A stretch of DNA of 64,000 nucleotides, from positions 482,121-546,120 of the forward strand of contig NZ_JABKDE010000004.1 in assembly GCF_013623835.1 (NCBI RefSeq), in the 5' to 3' direction. Below are positions 45,949-55,682 of this stretch, in pieces (the stretch's first letter is position 1; each line of letters begins with the position of its first letter). The position numbers and the translations under genes are program-made. This stretch comes from Brevibacterium oceani. Its GTDB lineage: Bacteria > Actinomycetota > Actinomycetes > Actinomycetales > Brevibacteriaceae. Below the pieces are notes generated by a model. That model had not been told where the DNA came from, ran no database searches, and was given only the letters and a program-made list of their open reading frames with translations.

Positions 45949-46285
45949 CACATCCTCCGGCTGAACTGCTCCGCGCGATAGGAGCAGCCGCCGACCACTT
46001 CGGGCGGGCATCCACACAGGATGCCCGCCCGAAGTGTATTCACCGACGGTGGTCTGCGGGGTTGCGAGCCTGAGGCTGTGCGGCACATTGTCAGTGACGA
46101 CGCGCGCAGCGCGACGAACGAATCGGCCCGTGAGTCGCAGCGCATACACTTCGCGACACCTCTCACCGCAGGAACGGTGTGAGATGCCGCAAAATGTAGG
46201 TTGTGCGCGTCGTGCCGGCGGGCAGTTCGGTTCGCGGGTCGTGCTGGCGAAACCCCGCCGCGGCCGGGCGCGCAGCCTGAGAGCC
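45949..46285. other. 337-base region between rplQ and the symporter gene
   Basis: Apart from the bidirectional terminator at 45996-46036, I see no gene, repeat or clear signal. The genes on either side converge, so no promoter is expected. Confidence 0.6.
45996..46036. terminator. rplQ terminator
   Basis: A perfect 18-bp stem (45996-46013 with 46019-46036) with an ACACA loop is followed by TATT. It could also serve the convergent symporter gene. Confidence 0.88.
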
Positions 46286-47827
46286 TCAGCTCTCCGCCAC
46301 AGGCTGCTTCTTCATCCGCGACAGCGCGACGGACTCGTCGAATTCTCGGTCCGATTCGGCATCGTGCTTGTATGTGAACAGGCTGACGACGATCGCAACG
46401 ACGAGGTTGACGATGAAGCCCGGGATGATCTCGTAGATGTCGTCGGTGAGTGGTGTGCTGACCTGGCCCCACACGAATGCTACGACCGCTCCCGAGAGCA
46501 GACCGAACAGGGCGCCCCAATTGCTCAGTCGCTTCCAGAACAGGGTCAGCAGCACGATCGGTCCGAACGACGCACCGAAACCGGCCCACGCGAATGCGAC
46601 GAGGTCGAGGATGCTGTTCGACGGCGAGATCGCCAGCACAACTGCGATGATCGCGACGACGAGAATGCCGAGACGCCCGAGCAGCACATAGGTCTTGTCC
46701 TGAAGCGTGCGGGTCGATCCGGTGCGCAGAGCGACGATCTTGAACAGGTCCTCGATGAGTGCTGAGGACGTGACGACGAGCTGAGAGGAGACCGTCGACA
46801 TGATCGCGGCCAGCACAGCGGCCAGTACCAGGCCGGCGATGAAGGGGTGGAAGAGGATCTGTGCGAGATCGAGGAATACGGTCTCGGAATCGGACGGCTC
46901 CATAGCGGCGTGCTGGGAGAAGTACGAGATGCCGACGATGGCCGTAGCGATCGCACCGAGGGCAGAGATGCCCATCCAGCCGACGCCGATGCGGCGGGCG
47001 ACGGTGGCATCGGCAGGGGACCGCAGCGCCATGAAGCGCACGATGATGTGCGGCTGGCCGAAGTACCCCAGTCCCCAGGCGAGAGATGAGATCACTGCGA
47101 GGTACGCTCCGCTGGCCCAGAACGGTTCGCTGCCGAGGATGTTGAGCAGGCCGGGATCGATCTGCTTGACGTTGCTGATGACGGCTCCCGGTCCGCCGGC
47201 GTTGCTCACGGCGACGATCGGCACGGCGATGAGTGCTGCGAACATCAGCAGGCCCTGTGCCACATCGGTCAGCGTGGCACCGAGGAATCCGCCGAAGAGG
47301 GTGTAGACCATGGTGACGGCAGCGACGAGGAGCATGCCGCCGAGGTAGTTGAGCCCGAAGCTCGATTCGAAGAATTTGCCTGCGGCCACCATTCCCGAGG
47401 AGACGTAGAACGTGAAGAACACGAGGATGATCACGCCGCAGACGATGCGCAGCAGCCGTGTCCGGTCCTTCAGCCGCTGTTCGAAGAAGCTGGGGATCGT
47501 GATCGAATCGCCCGCGTTCTCGGTGAAGGCGCGCAGCCGCGGAGCCACGATCTTCCAGTTGACCCACGCGCCGACCGTGAGCCCGATCGCTATCCAGGCC
47601 TCGATGAGACCGGAGGCATAGATCGCTCCGGGCAGGCCCATGAGCAGCCAGCCCGACATGTCGGAGGCGCCGGCGCTCAGCGCCGCTACGGATGGGCGCA
47701 GCCCGCGCCCGGCGAGCATGTAGTCGTCGAGGCTGTTCTTGGTCTTCCGATAGGCGAACCAGCCGATGGCCAGCATGCCGACGAAGTAGAGGACGATCGC
47801 AATCGTCCGGAAGGTCGTCTCTGTCAT
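46286..47827 (-). CDS. putP: Sodium/proline symporter (SSS family)
   Basis: A 513-aa transporter with about 13 hydrophobic segments that imports proline with sodium, for nutrition or osmoprotection. The family-typical SAGASDMSGWLLMGLPGAIY in helix 2 (sodium site), SWGLGYFGQPHIIVRFMA-like AWGLGYFGQPHIIVRFM and the Ser-rich TVSSQLVVTSSAL helix point to PutP within the solute:sodium family. The C-terminus ends in a short charged tail (MKKQPVAES). It is alone on the minus strand; no proline catabolism gene is adjacent. Confidence 0.92.
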   Translation of the reverse strand: MTETTFRTIAIVLYFVGMLAIGWFAYRKTKNSLDDYMLAGRGLRPSVAALSAGASDMSGWLLMGLPGAIYASGLIEAWIAIGLTVGAWVNWKIVAPRLRAFTENAGDSITIPSFFEQRLKDRTRLLRIVCGVIILVFFTFYVSSGMVAAGKFFESSFGLNYLGGMLLVAAVTMVYTLFGGFLGATLTDVAQGLLMFAALIAVPIVAVSNAGGPGAVISNVKQIDPGLLNILGSEPFWASGAYLAVISSLAWGLGYFGQPHIIVRFMALRSPADATVARRIGVGWMGISALGAIATAIVGISYFSQHAAMEPSDSETVFLDLAQILFHPFIAGLVLAAVLAAIMSTVSSQLVVTSSALIEDLFKIVALRTGSTRTLQDKTYVLLGRLGILVVAIIAVVLAISPSNSILDLVAFAWAGFGASFGPIVLLTLFWKRLSNWGALFGLLSGAVVAFVWGQVSTPLTDDIYEIIPGFIVNLVVAIVVSLFTYKHDAESDREFDESVALSRMKKQPVAES

Positions 47828-47979
47828 GTGAGGTCAGCTCCTTAGGTAGGCCGACGTGACCTTACAGGAGAAGTGACAGTAGGTGTGAATTTTCTACGTA
47901 GAGGCTGGGCAACCTCGGTGCGCCTGCACCCGGCAGAGAGAGCGTCGGATCGACGGTGGCAACCTCGCCGAGGTGGGTC

Positions 47980-48831
47980 TCAGTTGAAGACGACCGTGCG
48001 GTGTCCGTCCATGAGCACCCGGCCCTGCGCGTGCCAGGCCACGGCCCGGGCGAGCACGGCCGCTTCGACGTCCTGCCCGCGCTGGACGAAGTCGGCGATC
48101 GCCCGATTGTGATCGACGCGGGCGACGTCCTGTTCGATGATCGGGCCCTCGTCGAGATCGCTGGTGACGTAGTGCGCGGTGGCGCCGATGATCTTCACGC
48201 CGCGGGCATGGGCCTGGTGATAGGGCTTCGCGCCCTTGAAGCTCGGCAGGAACGAATGATGGATGTTGATGACCCGACCCTCGAGGCGGTCGCAGAGTTC
48301 GGGGGAGAGGATCTGCATATAGCGGGCCAGCACGATGAGCTCGACATCGAGCTCATCGACCAGGGCAGCCAGGCGTGCCTCGGCCTCCGGCTTCGTCTCG
48401 CGGGTGATGGGGATGTGGTGGAAGTCGTGGCCGTGGAACTCGGCCAAGGGCTTGAGCGAGTCGTGGTTGCCGGCGATCCCGACGATGTCGATGGGCAGCT
48501 GGGACGAGGAATGCTGGAAGAGGAGAGTGTTGAGGCAGTGCGCTGCCTTCGACACCAGGATGAGGGTCCGGGTCCTCTTCTCCGCCGGCTGCAGACTCAC
48601 CGTCATCGTGAAACGGTCGGCCACCTCGGCGAGGTCGGATTCGAGCGATTCGACGGTGATGCCATCGTCGGTCGCGAATTGGAGGCGGAGGAAGAACTGA
48701 CGCGAATCGGGGGAGGAGAACTGCTGGGATTCGGTGATGTTCCCGCCGCGGCCTTCAAGCACTCCCGTCACAGCGTGGACGATGCCGGTCGCATCGGGAC
48801 AGGTGACTCTCAGAATCCATTCTCTGCTCAT
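47980..48831 (-). CDS. purU: Formyltetrahydrofolate deformylase
   Basis: Hydrolyses 10-formyl-THF to THF and formate (283 aa). An N-terminal ACT domain (EWILRVTCPDATGIVHAV) is followed by a formyltransferase fold with GNHDSLKPLA, the catalytic NIHHSFLPSFKGAKPYHQA and ATAHYVTSDLDEGPII (Asn, His, Asp triad). The ATG at 48831 matches the family start and has TTAGGA upstream. An ATG at 48840 is a less likely alternative. Divergent from glyA-folD, forming a one-carbon cluster that can balance the folate pool. Confidence 0.95.
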   Translation of the reverse strand: MSREWILRVTCPDATGIVHAVTGVLEGRGGNITESQQFSSPDSRQFFLRLQFATDDGITVESLESDLAEVADRFTMTVSLQPAEKRTRTLILVSKAAHCLNTLLFQHSSSQLPIDIVGIAGNHDSLKPLAEFHGHDFHHIPITRETKPEAEARLAALVDELDVELIVLARYMQILSPELCDRLEGRVINIHHSFLPSFKGAKPYHQAHARGVKIIGATAHYVTSDLDEGPIIEQDVARVDHNRAIADFVQRGQDVEAAVLARAVAWHAQGRVLMDGHRTVVFN

Positions 48832-49054
48832 GGACTGCATCCTAATCGGTGGTCTCATCGAGTGCGCATTCCGCGTCACGGACCCGGGCGCACCGGCACG
48901 GTTGAGTGGGCAGACGAATGGCCAGAGGAGGGGCATCCGGATGGCGGTCAGCCCGCTGTGGGCGCGGATTTCGCTGTTAGCATGGTCTGCGGGTGTTCGC
49001 GGCGGCTGATCGCGCTGTCCCACTCACCACATCGGATGCCACAGGAGAGTACTC

Positions 49055-50329
49055 ATGACCGAAAACTCGATGCAGGCCTCGCTTGCAGACATCGATCCGC
49101 AGATCGCCGAGGTCCTCGACCTCGAGTTGGGCCGCCAGCGTTCGACTCTCGAGATGATCGCCTCGGAGAACTTCGTCCCCCGCGCCGTGCTGCAGGCACA
49201 GGGCTCGGTGCTGACGAACAAATACGCCGAGGGGTACCCCGGGAAGCGCTATTACGGCGGCTGCGAATACGTCGATGTCGCCGAGAACCTCGCCATCGAG
49301 CGAGCCAAGAGCCTCTTCGGGGCCGAATACGCCAACGTCCAGCCGCATTCGGGTGCCTCGGCCAATGCTGCGGTGATGCATGCGCTGGCGCGTCAGGGAG
49401 ACAAGATGCTCGGTCTCTCCCTGGCCCACGGCGGACACCTCACCCACGGCATGAAGATCAACTTCTCCGGCCGCCTCTACGACGTCGCCTCCTACGAGGT
49501 CGACCCCGACACGTACCGCATCGACATGGACAAAGTGCGCGAGAAGGCTCTTGAACACCGTCCGCAGGTCATCGTCGCCGGCTGGTCGGCCTATCCCCGC
49601 CAGCTCGACTTCCAGGCGTTCCGCGACATCGCCGACGAGGTCGACGCGAAGCTGTGGGTCGACATGGCCCACTTCGCCGGACTCGTCGCCGCGGGTCTGC
49701 ACCCGAACCCCGTTCCCTTCGCCGACGTCGTGTCCTCGACGGTGCACAAGACCATCGGCGGACCCCGCTCCGGTTTCATCCTCGGCAAGGAAGACCTGGG
49801 CAAGAAGCTCAACTCCGCTGTCTTCCCAGGCCAGCAGGGCGGACCGCTCATGCACGTGGTCGCCGCCAAGGCCGTGGCCTTCAAGCTGGCAGCCTCGGCG
49901 GAATTCAAGGAGCGTCAGGAGCGCACCGTGCGCGGTGCGGCCATCCTCGCCGAGCGGCTGCTCGCCGATGACGTGGCCCAGGCCGGTGCGACCGTGCTCA
50001 CCGGCGGCACCGACGTGCACCTGGTGCTCGTCGACCTGCGCAACTCCGCCCTCGACGGGCAGCAGGCCGAGGACCTCCTCCACGAGGTCGGCATCACCGT
50101 CAACCGCAATGCCGTGCCCTTCGATCCCCGTCCGCCGATGGTGACCTCGGGTCTGCGCATCGGCACCCCTGCTCTGGCCACTCGTGGGTTCGGTGACGAG
50201 GAGTTCACGGAGGTCGCCGACGTCATCGCCGAGGCGCTCAAGCCCGGTGCCGACGTCGAGGCTCTCGCTGCCCGGGTGACCAAGCTCAGCGACGATTTCC
50301 CCCTCTACGACGGACTGGAGCAGTACTGA
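49055..50329 (+). CDS. glyA: Serine hydroxymethyltransferase
   Basis: PLP enzyme (424 aa) converting serine and THF into glycine and 5,10-methylene-THF. The PLP lysine is K232 in [14 protein letters not shown]. The N-terminal [35 protein letters not shown] and [13 protein letters not shown] motifs are intact. CAGGAGAG precedes the ATG. Its stop overlaps the folD start (TGATG), matching its metabolic link to folD. Confidence 0.98.
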   Translation: MTENSMQASLADIDPQIAEVLDLELGRQRSTLEMIASENFVPRAVLQAQGSVLTNKYAEGYPGKRYYGGCEYVDVAENLAIERAKSLFGAEYANVQPHSGASANAAVMHALARQGDKMLGLSLAHGGHLTHGMKINFSGRLYDVASYEVDPDTYRIDMDKVREKALEHRPQVIVAGWSAYPRQLDFQAFRDIADEVDAKLWVDMAHFAGLVAAGLHPNPVPFADVVSSTVHKTIGGPRSGFILGKEDLGKKLNSAVFPGQQGGPLMHVVAAKAVAFKLAASAEFKERQERTVRGAAILAERLLADDVAQAGATVLTGGTDVHLVLVDLRNSALDGQQAEDLLHEVGITVNRNAVPFDPRPPMVTSGLRIGTPALATRGFGDEEFTEVADVIAEALKPGADVEALAARVTKLSDDFPLYDGLEQY

Positions 50330-51207
50330 TGAGCGCACAGATCCTCGACGGCAAGGCCTGCGCGAAGCAGATCAAAGACGAACTCACCGAGGCGGTGGCT
50401 GAGCTGGCGAAGTCCGGGATCGTTCCCGGATTGGGCACCGTGCTGGTGGGGGAGGACCCCGGTTCGAAGTGGTACGTCGCCGGCAAGCACCGCGACTGCG
50501 CCGAGGTGGGCATCCAGTCCATTCGCCGTGACCTGCCGGAGTCGGTGAGTCAGGACGAGCTGTTGGCCGTCATCGATGAACTCAACAACAACGACGAGTG
50601 CACCGGCTACATCGTGCAGCTGCCGTTGCCGGACCACATCGACACTGACACCATCCTCGAGGCGATCGATCCGGCCAAGGACGCCGACGGGCTGCACCCG
50701 ACGAACCTCGGTCGCCTCATGCTCAACGTCAACTTGGAGATCACGACTCCGCTGCCGTGCACGCCCCGCGGAGTCATCGAGTTGATCAGCCGCAACGGCC
50801 TTGAGCTGGCCGGCAAGCACGTCGTCGTCATCGGCCGCGGCGTCACGGTCGGCCGTTCGATCGGATCCCTGCTGACCCGGCGTGAGCACAATGCGACGGT
50901 GACGCTGACCCACACCGGCACGCGCAACCTCGACGAGCTGCTGGCTCAGGCCGACGTCATCGTCGCGGCCGCCGGTGCGGCGCGCATCGTCAAGGCTGAG
51001 GCGGTCAAGCCCGGTGCCGTCGTCCTCGACGTCGGGGTCTCACGCGAAGAGGACCCGGAGACGGGGAAGTCGAAGATCGTCGGCGATGTCGATCCCGGTG
51101 TCGCCGAGGTCGCCTCCTGGGTCTCACCGAACCCCGGCGGTGTGGGGCCGATGACGCGAGCCCTGCTGCTCAAGAACGTCGTCGACACCGCCCAGCGCAC
51201 CTCCTGA
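50329..51207 (+). CDS. folD: Methylene-THF dehydrogenase / methenyl-THF cyclohydrolase
   Basis: Bifunctional FolD (292 aa) oxidises 5,10-methylene-THF to 10-formyl-THF using NADP+. The active-site Y49 and K53 lie in [11 protein letters not shown]. The substrate motif [10 protein letters not shown] and the nucleotide loop [11 protein letters not shown] are present. Coupled to glyA, so the product of one enzyme feeds the other. A long palindrome begins 1 base after its stop. Confidence 0.97.
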   Translation: MSAQILDGKACAKQIKDELTEAVAELAKSGIVPGLGTVLVGEDPGSKWYVAGKHRDCAEVGIQSIRRDLPESVSQDELLAVIDELNNNDECTGYIVQLPLPDHIDTDTILEAIDPAKDADGLHPTNLGRLMLNVNLEITTPLPCTPRGVIELISRNGLELAGKHVVVIGRGVTVGRSIGSLLTRREHNATVTLTHTGTRNLDELLAQADVIVAAAGAARIVKAEAVKPGAVVLDVGVSREEDPETGKSKIVGDVDPGVAEVASWVSPNPGGVGPMTRALLLKNVVDTAQRTS

Positions 51208-51208
51208 T

Positions 51209-51268
51209 TACTACCTGACGGCGGCCCAGCACCCTCGCGCGTGGTTGCTGGGCCGCCGTCAGGTAGTA
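51209..51268. repeat. Long palindrome, copy 1 (folD/GNAT convergent gap)
   Basis: Exact 23-base arms (51209-51231 and 51246-51268) around a 14-base centre fill the gap between folD and the convergent GNAT gene. A 21-base core of each arm, starting CTACCTGACGGCGG, is identical to the palindrome at 57740-57813. Confidence 0.9.
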
Positions 51269-51276
51269 GGGGAGGG

Positions 51277-51765
51277 TCAGTCTTCGGCGAGTTTGAGCTC
51301 GAAGAAGACCCTCGGGTTGCCGGCGCCGGCATAGTCCTCGATGAGCTCACCGTTGAAGCCGAGCGAGGAGTGGAACGAGATCGCCCCGGAGGACTCGGGC
51401 ATCGTGGTCGCCTGCACCGAGGAGACGCCGAGCTGCCGGGCATGATCGATGAAGTGCTGGTAGAGGTGACGGCCGATGCCCTGGTGTCGGAAATCGGTGC
51501 GGGCCGCCACGAGGTGGATATAAGCCGGCCCGTCATGGGGGATGACGCCGAGCAGATAGCCGACGATCTCCGAACGGTACCGGGCGACGAGTCCCGAGGT
51601 CACGAACTGGCGGAACCAGTAGGCGTCGTGGTCTCCGCTGAGGTCCCTATCGCCCCAGAAGTTCTTCTGTGCTCCCAACAGGAAATCTCGCATCTCACGG
51701 GCGTCGACTTCGTCGAGCGGACTGATGCTCAGCTGCTCGGTTTCGATGGTTTCGTCAACGGCCAT
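51277..51765 (-). CDS. GNAT-family acetyltransferase
   Basis: A 162-aa acetyltransferase of unknown substrate. The acetyl-CoA motif A is RHQGIGRHLYQHF. The later SFHSSLGF is a typical motif B end. The ATG at 51765 was chosen because GGAGG lies immediately upstream. A GTG at 51798 is in frame but has no site. Divergent from exonuclease III. Confidence 0.82.
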   Translation of the reverse strand: MAVDETIETEQLSISPLDEVDAREMRDFLLGAQKNFWGDRDLSGDHDAYWFRQFVTSGLVARYRSEIVGYLLGVIPHDGPAYIHLVAARTDFRHQGIGRHLYQHFIDHARQLGVSSVQATTMPESSGAISFHSSLGFNGELIEDYAGAGNPRVFFELKLAED

Positions 51766-51850
51766 TGCGCCTCCTGATGTATTCGTGCTTGCTCTCACTG
51801 TATAACGCCCTGTCCCGGAAGAGTAGTGCGCTCATGACATGATAGAACAC

Positions 51851-52666
51851 ATGATTCGGATTGCTTCAGTCAACGTCAACGGGATCCGCGCAGCCTGGCG
51901 AAAGGGGATGCCCACCTGGGTCGATGCCGCCAAACCCGACTTCATCACCCTGCAGGAAGTGCGTGCGGCCAACGACATCGCACTCGACGTCCTCGCCGAC
52001 ACCGGCTACACCACGATCAGCCACGATGCGGAGGCCAAGGGCCGCGCGGGAGTGGCCGTGATGGCGCGCACCCAACCGGAATCCGTGCGCGAGGGACTCG
52101 GCGACGACGGCTACTTCGATCGGGCCGGACGGTGGGTGGAGACGGACTACCGGCTCGGCGACGGATCGCTGCTCACGCTCGTGTCCGCCTACGTCCACTC
52201 CGGTGAGGTCGACACTCCCAAACAGGAGGACAAGTACCGCTTCCTCGATCGGATGACCGAACGTTTGCCGCAGCTGGCCGAGCACGCCGACCATGTGCTC
52301 GTCACCGGCGACCTCAACGTCTGCCACACCGAACGCGACCTGAAGAACTGGAAGGCCAATCGGAAGAAGGCCGGATTCCTGCCCGAAGAGCGCGCCTACT
52401 TCGACGGATTCTTCGGCGACGTCGGCTACGTCGACGTCCACCGGAAGCTCAGCGGAGACGTCGACGGACCCTACACCTGGTGGTCGATGCGAGGGAAGGC
52501 CTTCGACAACGACGCCGGCTGGCGCATCGACTACCACATGGCCACCCCTGCCCTGGCGGATTCGGCCGTCAAAGCGACCGTCGACCGCGCCGACAGCTGG
52601 GGTGAGCGCTGGTCGGACCACGCCCCGCTGGTCATCGACTACGACCTGCCTGCCGCGAAAGCCTGA
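51851..52666 (+). CDS. xthA: Exodeoxyribonuclease III / AP endonuclease
   Basis: Base-excision-repair nuclease of the EEP fold (271 aa from this start) that cuts at abasic sites. The metal Glu is in FITLQEVRA. GDLNVCH, WRIDYHMAT and the catalytic SDHAPLVIDY are present. Start choice is open: ATG 51851 gives the usual MIRIASVNVNG beginning and would be leaderless behind GATAGA. ATG 51839 would add four residues. Neither has a strong ribosome site. Confidence 0.93.
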   Translation: MIRIASVNVNGIRAAWRKGMPTWVDAAKPDFITLQEVRAANDIALDVLADTGYTTISHDAEAKGRAGVAVMARTQPESVREGLGDDGYFDRAGRWVETDYRLGDGSLLTLVSAYVHSGEVDTPKQEDKYRFLDRMTERLPQLAEHADHVLVTGDLNVCHTERDLKNWKANRKKAGFLPEERAYFDGFFGDVGYVDVHRKLSGDVDGPYTWWSMRGKAFDNDAGWRIDYHMATPALADSAVKATVDRADSWGERWSDHAPLVIDYDLPAAKA

Positions 52667-52673
52667 TCACCCG

Positions 52674-52694
52674 GCCCCACCGCCGAGGTGGGGC
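52674..52694 (+). terminator. First xthA terminator hairpin
   Basis: GCCCCACC (52674-52681) pairs with GGTGGGGC (52687-52694) around GCCGA, 8 bases after the xthA stop. Confidence 0.55.
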
Positions 52695-52761
52695 AGCCTC
52701 GCCGAGGTGGGCCCAGCAGCCGTACACGTGAACCCGATCCCGAAGGATCGCCGACAGGCGA

Positions 52762-52806
52762 GGAGCCCGGGTGCTCAGGACATCATGTCCTGAGCACCCG
52801 GGCTCC
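52762..52806. terminator. Bidirectional terminator between xthA and the ybdD-like gene
   Basis: A perfect 21-bp stem (52762-52782 with 52786-52806) with a 3-base TCA loop runs into GTCTTTC. It lies between convergent genes. Confidence 0.85.
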
Positions 52807-52881
52807 GTCTTTCGCCGAGGCGGCCGACCCCCTGAAGGGACCGAGCGCCGTGGACCTCACGCTTCCCGGCAGCTCAGCGCC

Positions 52882-53118
52882 TCAGCAGCACCGAGCCTTG
52901 GGGTTGCGATCCTGTTCGTCGGTGAGATCACGCCAGAATGCCTTCTCCTCCATCGCCCCGTCGCGAGTGCCGTGACGGCGCTCGTAGGACTCGAGGTAGT
53001 GGAGGTAGGCGTTCTCACCCATGATCTCCTTGAGGTACCAGTGCAGCCAGGCACCACTTCGGCGGAGGGACCCCCAAGGGTCACGGGCGATGTTGGTCAG
53101 CGGATGGGTAGTGCTCAT
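52882..53118 (-). CDS. YbdD/YjiX-type small protein, CstA partner
   Basis: A 78-aa protein with the family pattern YLKEIMGENAYLHYLESYER followed by FWRDLTDEQDRNPKARCC. YbdD-type proteins are small soluble partners encoded after cstA/btsT transporters. The ATG at 53118 has GGGAGG at good distance and lies 2 bases after the cstA stop, so the two are co-translated. An ATG at 53124 is too close to that site. Confidence 0.88.
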   Translation of the reverse strand: MSTTHPLTNIARDPWGSLRRSGAWLHWYLKEIMGENAYLHYLESYERRHGTRDGAMEEKAFWRDLTDEQDRNPKARCC

Positions 53119-53120
53119 CG

Positions 53121-55337
53121 TCATTGCCTCCCTGCATTGTGCTCGTCCCACTGCTCCTGCAGCTCACGCTCGGGTTTGCGGGCGATGAGTCCGGCGGGGG
53201 CGAACCTCTTCGTGGCCGCGAACTCCTCTTCCGAGGTCGGCAGCGAACCCTTCCGCACGGCCTCGATCGACTTCCAGACTGCCATGACGACGACCATGGC
53301 GACAAGGAGGGCGAAGACGATGGACAGAGTGCCCTGGACGAAGGTGTTGCGCACGACCGCGCTCATCGCCTCCACGCCTTCGGTGTTGCCCATCGACGTC
53401 TCTCCGGCGGCGAGGGCATCTTTGTAGGCGAAGTGCTGCGCCCAGTAGCCGAGCTTCGGATCCGAGGAGAAGATCTTCTGCCAGGAGGCGACCATTGTCA
53501 CCAGTAGGTCCCAGACGAGTGGGATGCCGGGGATCCACGCCCATTTGGCTAGGCCCATCTTGCACACGATCGCGAAGATGACGGCCAGGGCGATCGCCGC
53601 CAGCAGCTGGTTCGAGATTCCGAACAGCGGGAACAGCGTATTGATTCCACCGAGCGGGTCAGTGACGCCCATGAGCAGGATCGAACCCCATGCGGCCACC
53701 ATGATCGCAGTCGTCAGCCACGCTCCCGGAGTCCATGACGGGTCGCGGAACCTCTTCGAGAAGTTGCCGAGCGCATCGCTGAGCATGAAGCGGGCCACGC
53801 GGGTGCCGGCGTCGATGGTGGTGAGGATGAACAGGGCTTCGAACATCACCGCGAAGTGATACCAGAACGACATCCATGCCGGTCCGCCGAAGACGTTGTG
53901 GAGGATGTGGGCCATGCCCATCGCCAGCGTCGGGGCTCCGCCGGTGCGGGAGACGATGCTCTCCTCGCCGACGTCCTTGGCCGCCTGTTCGAGGATCTCG
54001 GGGCTGGTCTCGACACCGGACATGCCGAGCGAGTTGTTGATGAAATCCGACGCTCCCTGCACGGTGCCGCCGGTCAGCGGCTCGGCGGCGTTCATCGCGA
54101 AGTACAGGCCCTTGTCGAGGCAGATCGCGGCGACCAGCGCCATGATCGCGACGAAGGATTCCATGAGCATTCCGCCGTAGCCGATGAGGCGGGCCTGGGT
54201 CTCCTTCTCGATGAGCTTCGGTGTCGTTCCGGAGGAGATGAGGGCGTGGAAGCCCGACAACGCCCCGCACGCGATCGTGATGAACAGGAACGGGAACAGC
54301 GCTCCAGCGAAGGCCGGACCGGAGGTGTTGAAGGCGAAATCGGTCAGCGCCGGCATCTGCACGCTCGGGTTGACGATGAGGATTCCCACGGCCAGCAGAA
54401 CGATGGTGCCGATCTTCATGAAGGTCGACAGGTAGTCACGCGGTGCCAGCAGCACCCACACGGGCAGGACCGCAGCGAGGAAGCCGTAGATCATCAGGCA
54501 CCAGGCAAGTGTGACCTTGTCGAGGTGGAAGATCTCGGACCAGAACGGCGAGTTGTGGACCCAGCCGCCGGCGACGATGGCGATGACGAGGAGGACGATG
54601 CCGATGACCGAGGTTTCGATGACCTTGCCCGGACGCAGGTAGCGCATGTAGATGCCCATGAAGACGGCGATCGGGATGGTCATGGCGATCGAGAACACGC
54701 CCCAGGGGCTTTCGGCCAGGGCGTTGATGATGACGACGCCGAGGACCGCGATGAGGATGACCATGATGAGGATGATGCCGATGGAGGCGATGATGCCGCC
54801 GGTGCGGCCGAGCTCGTCACGGGTCATCTGCCCCAGGGACCGGCCGTTGCGCCGCATCGAGAAGAACAGCACCATGTAGTCCTGGACACCGCCGGCGAGG
54901 ATGACGCCGACGATGATCCACAGGGTGCCGGGCAGGTAGCCCATCTGGGCGGCGAGGATCGGTCCGACTAGAGGGCCGGCTCCGGAGATCGCTGCGAAGT
55001 GGTGGCCGAAGAGGACGCGGCGATCGGTCGGAGCGAAGTCGCGGCCGTTGTCATTGAGTTCCGCGGGCGTCGCCCGCTTCGGGTCGGGACGGCAGATCTT
55101 CCACTCGATGAACTTCGCATAGAAGCGGAAGCCGATGAGGTAGCTGCCGACGGCGGCGGCGACGAACCAGCTGGCCGACATCTCCTCACCGCGGACGAAG
55201 GCGATCATCGCCCAGCCCACGGCGGCGATCAGCGCGATGACCACCCAGAGTACGATCTTCGCGGGCGTCCAGCGCGGCTTCTCGACCACGGCGACCGGTG
55301 GCAGGTCGTCTTCGGTCCTGACGTATTCGACCGACAT
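53121..55337 (-). CDS. cstA: CstA-family peptide/pyruvate transporter
   Basis: A 738-aa polytopic membrane protein (about 16-18 hydrophobic segments). Family marks include NDGRDFAPTDRRVLFGHHFA-like GRDFAPTDRRVLFGHHFA, ISGAGPLVGPILAAQMGYLP, GGVQDYMVLFFSMRRNGRSL and the central SGFHALISSGTTPKLI. Relatives import pyruvate or peptides during carbon limitation. AAGGAGGAGG precedes the ATG. A CRP/GlxR-like half-conserved site and a -10 lie upstream at 55451-55471. Confidence 0.93.
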   Translation of the reverse strand: MSVEYVRTEDDLPPVAVVEKPRWTPAKIVLWVVIALIAAVGWAMIAFVRGEEMSASWFVAAAVGSYLIGFRFYAKFIEWKICRPDPKRATPAELNDNGRDFAPTDRRVLFGHHFAAISGAGPLVGPILAAQMGYLPGTLWIIVGVILAGGVQDYMVLFFSMRRNGRSLGQMTRDELGRTGGIIASIGIILIMVILIAVLGVVIINALAESPWGVFSIAMTIPIAVFMGIYMRYLRPGKVIETSVIGIVLLVIAIVAGGWVHNSPFWSEIFHLDKVTLAWCLMIYGFLAAVLPVWVLLAPRDYLSTFMKIGTIVLLAVGILIVNPSVQMPALTDFAFNTSGPAFAGALFPFLFITIACGALSGFHALISSGTTPKLIEKETQARLIGYGGMLMESFVAIMALVAAICLDKGLYFAMNAAEPLTGGTVQGASDFINNSLGMSGVETSPEILEQAAKDVGEESIVSRTGGAPTLAMGMAHILHNVFGGPAWMSFWYHFAVMFEALFILTTIDAGTRVARFMLSDALGNFSKRFRDPSWTPGAWLTTAIMVAAWGSILLMGVTDPLGGINTLFPLFGISNQLLAAIALAVIFAIVCKMGLAKWAWIPGIPLVWDLLVTMVASWQKIFSSDPKLGYWAQHFAYKDALAAGETSMGNTEGVEAMSAVVRNTFVQGTLSIVFALLVAMVVVMAVWKSIEAVRKGSLPTSEEEFAATKRFAPAGLIARKPERELQEQWDEHNAGRQ

Positions 55338-55450
55338 AATCCTCCTCCTTGAGAGTGCTGCATGGGAATCGCGAAGTTCTACTCATGGGTATCCCGGCGG
55401 GGACTGTCCTCGATGCTTGACCGAGAAGTGAGAGTTACCTTGGCGATTCA

Positions 55451-55471
55451 TGTGATCTGCTCGACACTATA
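55451..55471 (-). promoter_or_regulatory. CRP/GlxR-like site and -10 of cstA
   Basis: TGTGATCTGCTCGACA (55451-55466) matches 9 of the 12 fixed positions of the actinobacterial GlxR/CRP consensus. It abuts TATAGT read on the minus strand (55466-55471). cstA genes are CRP-controlled in other bacteria. This is a weak candidate. Confidence 0.3.
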
Positions 55472-55529
55472 CCGCTCGTCCGCCCAGTTCCGTGTCCGCA
55501 ATCACGTGCGCGACCCGAACTCGAACAGT

Positions 55530-55615
55530 CCGACCACCGACCATCCGTCACCCGACCGCCGCCGGTCCGCCGACCGCCGCCGGACCGCCGACCGACCGTC
55601 ACCCGACTGCCGGGA
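55530..55615. repeat. Imperfect GACCGCCGCCGG repeat tract
   Basis: Units like CCGACCGCCGCCGG recur with variations, and CGTCACCCGAC appears twice (about 55546 and 55598). Slippage-derived non-coding repeat upstream of trpS. Confidence 0.6.
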
Positions 55616-55682
55616 GTCCTCGGCCGCGTCCGAATGGGGACCGACCACGAGCTGCCGGTGATGAGGATGGCATCATAGGACC

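Larger units (their letters stand above)
55338..55682. other. 345-base divergent region between cstA and trpS
   Basis: Carries the cstA promoter candidate on the minus strand and a C/G-rich imperfect repeat tract (55530-55615). It must also hold the trpS promoter, which I could not place. No gene is seen. Confidence 0.55.

Noticed and set aside
48841..49054. Glycine or THF riboswitch before glyA
   Set aside because: I looked for paired glycine-aptamer or THF-aptamer cores and saw no matching conserved pieces.
47956..49554. A 532-codon plus-strand frame across purU
   Set aside because: It overlaps purU and the glyA start on the wrong frame, and no family features are seen.
55530..55615. Possible origin or iteron array
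   Set aside because: The units are irregular GC-rich slippage repeats without DnaA boxes or an A/T-rich unwinding stretch.
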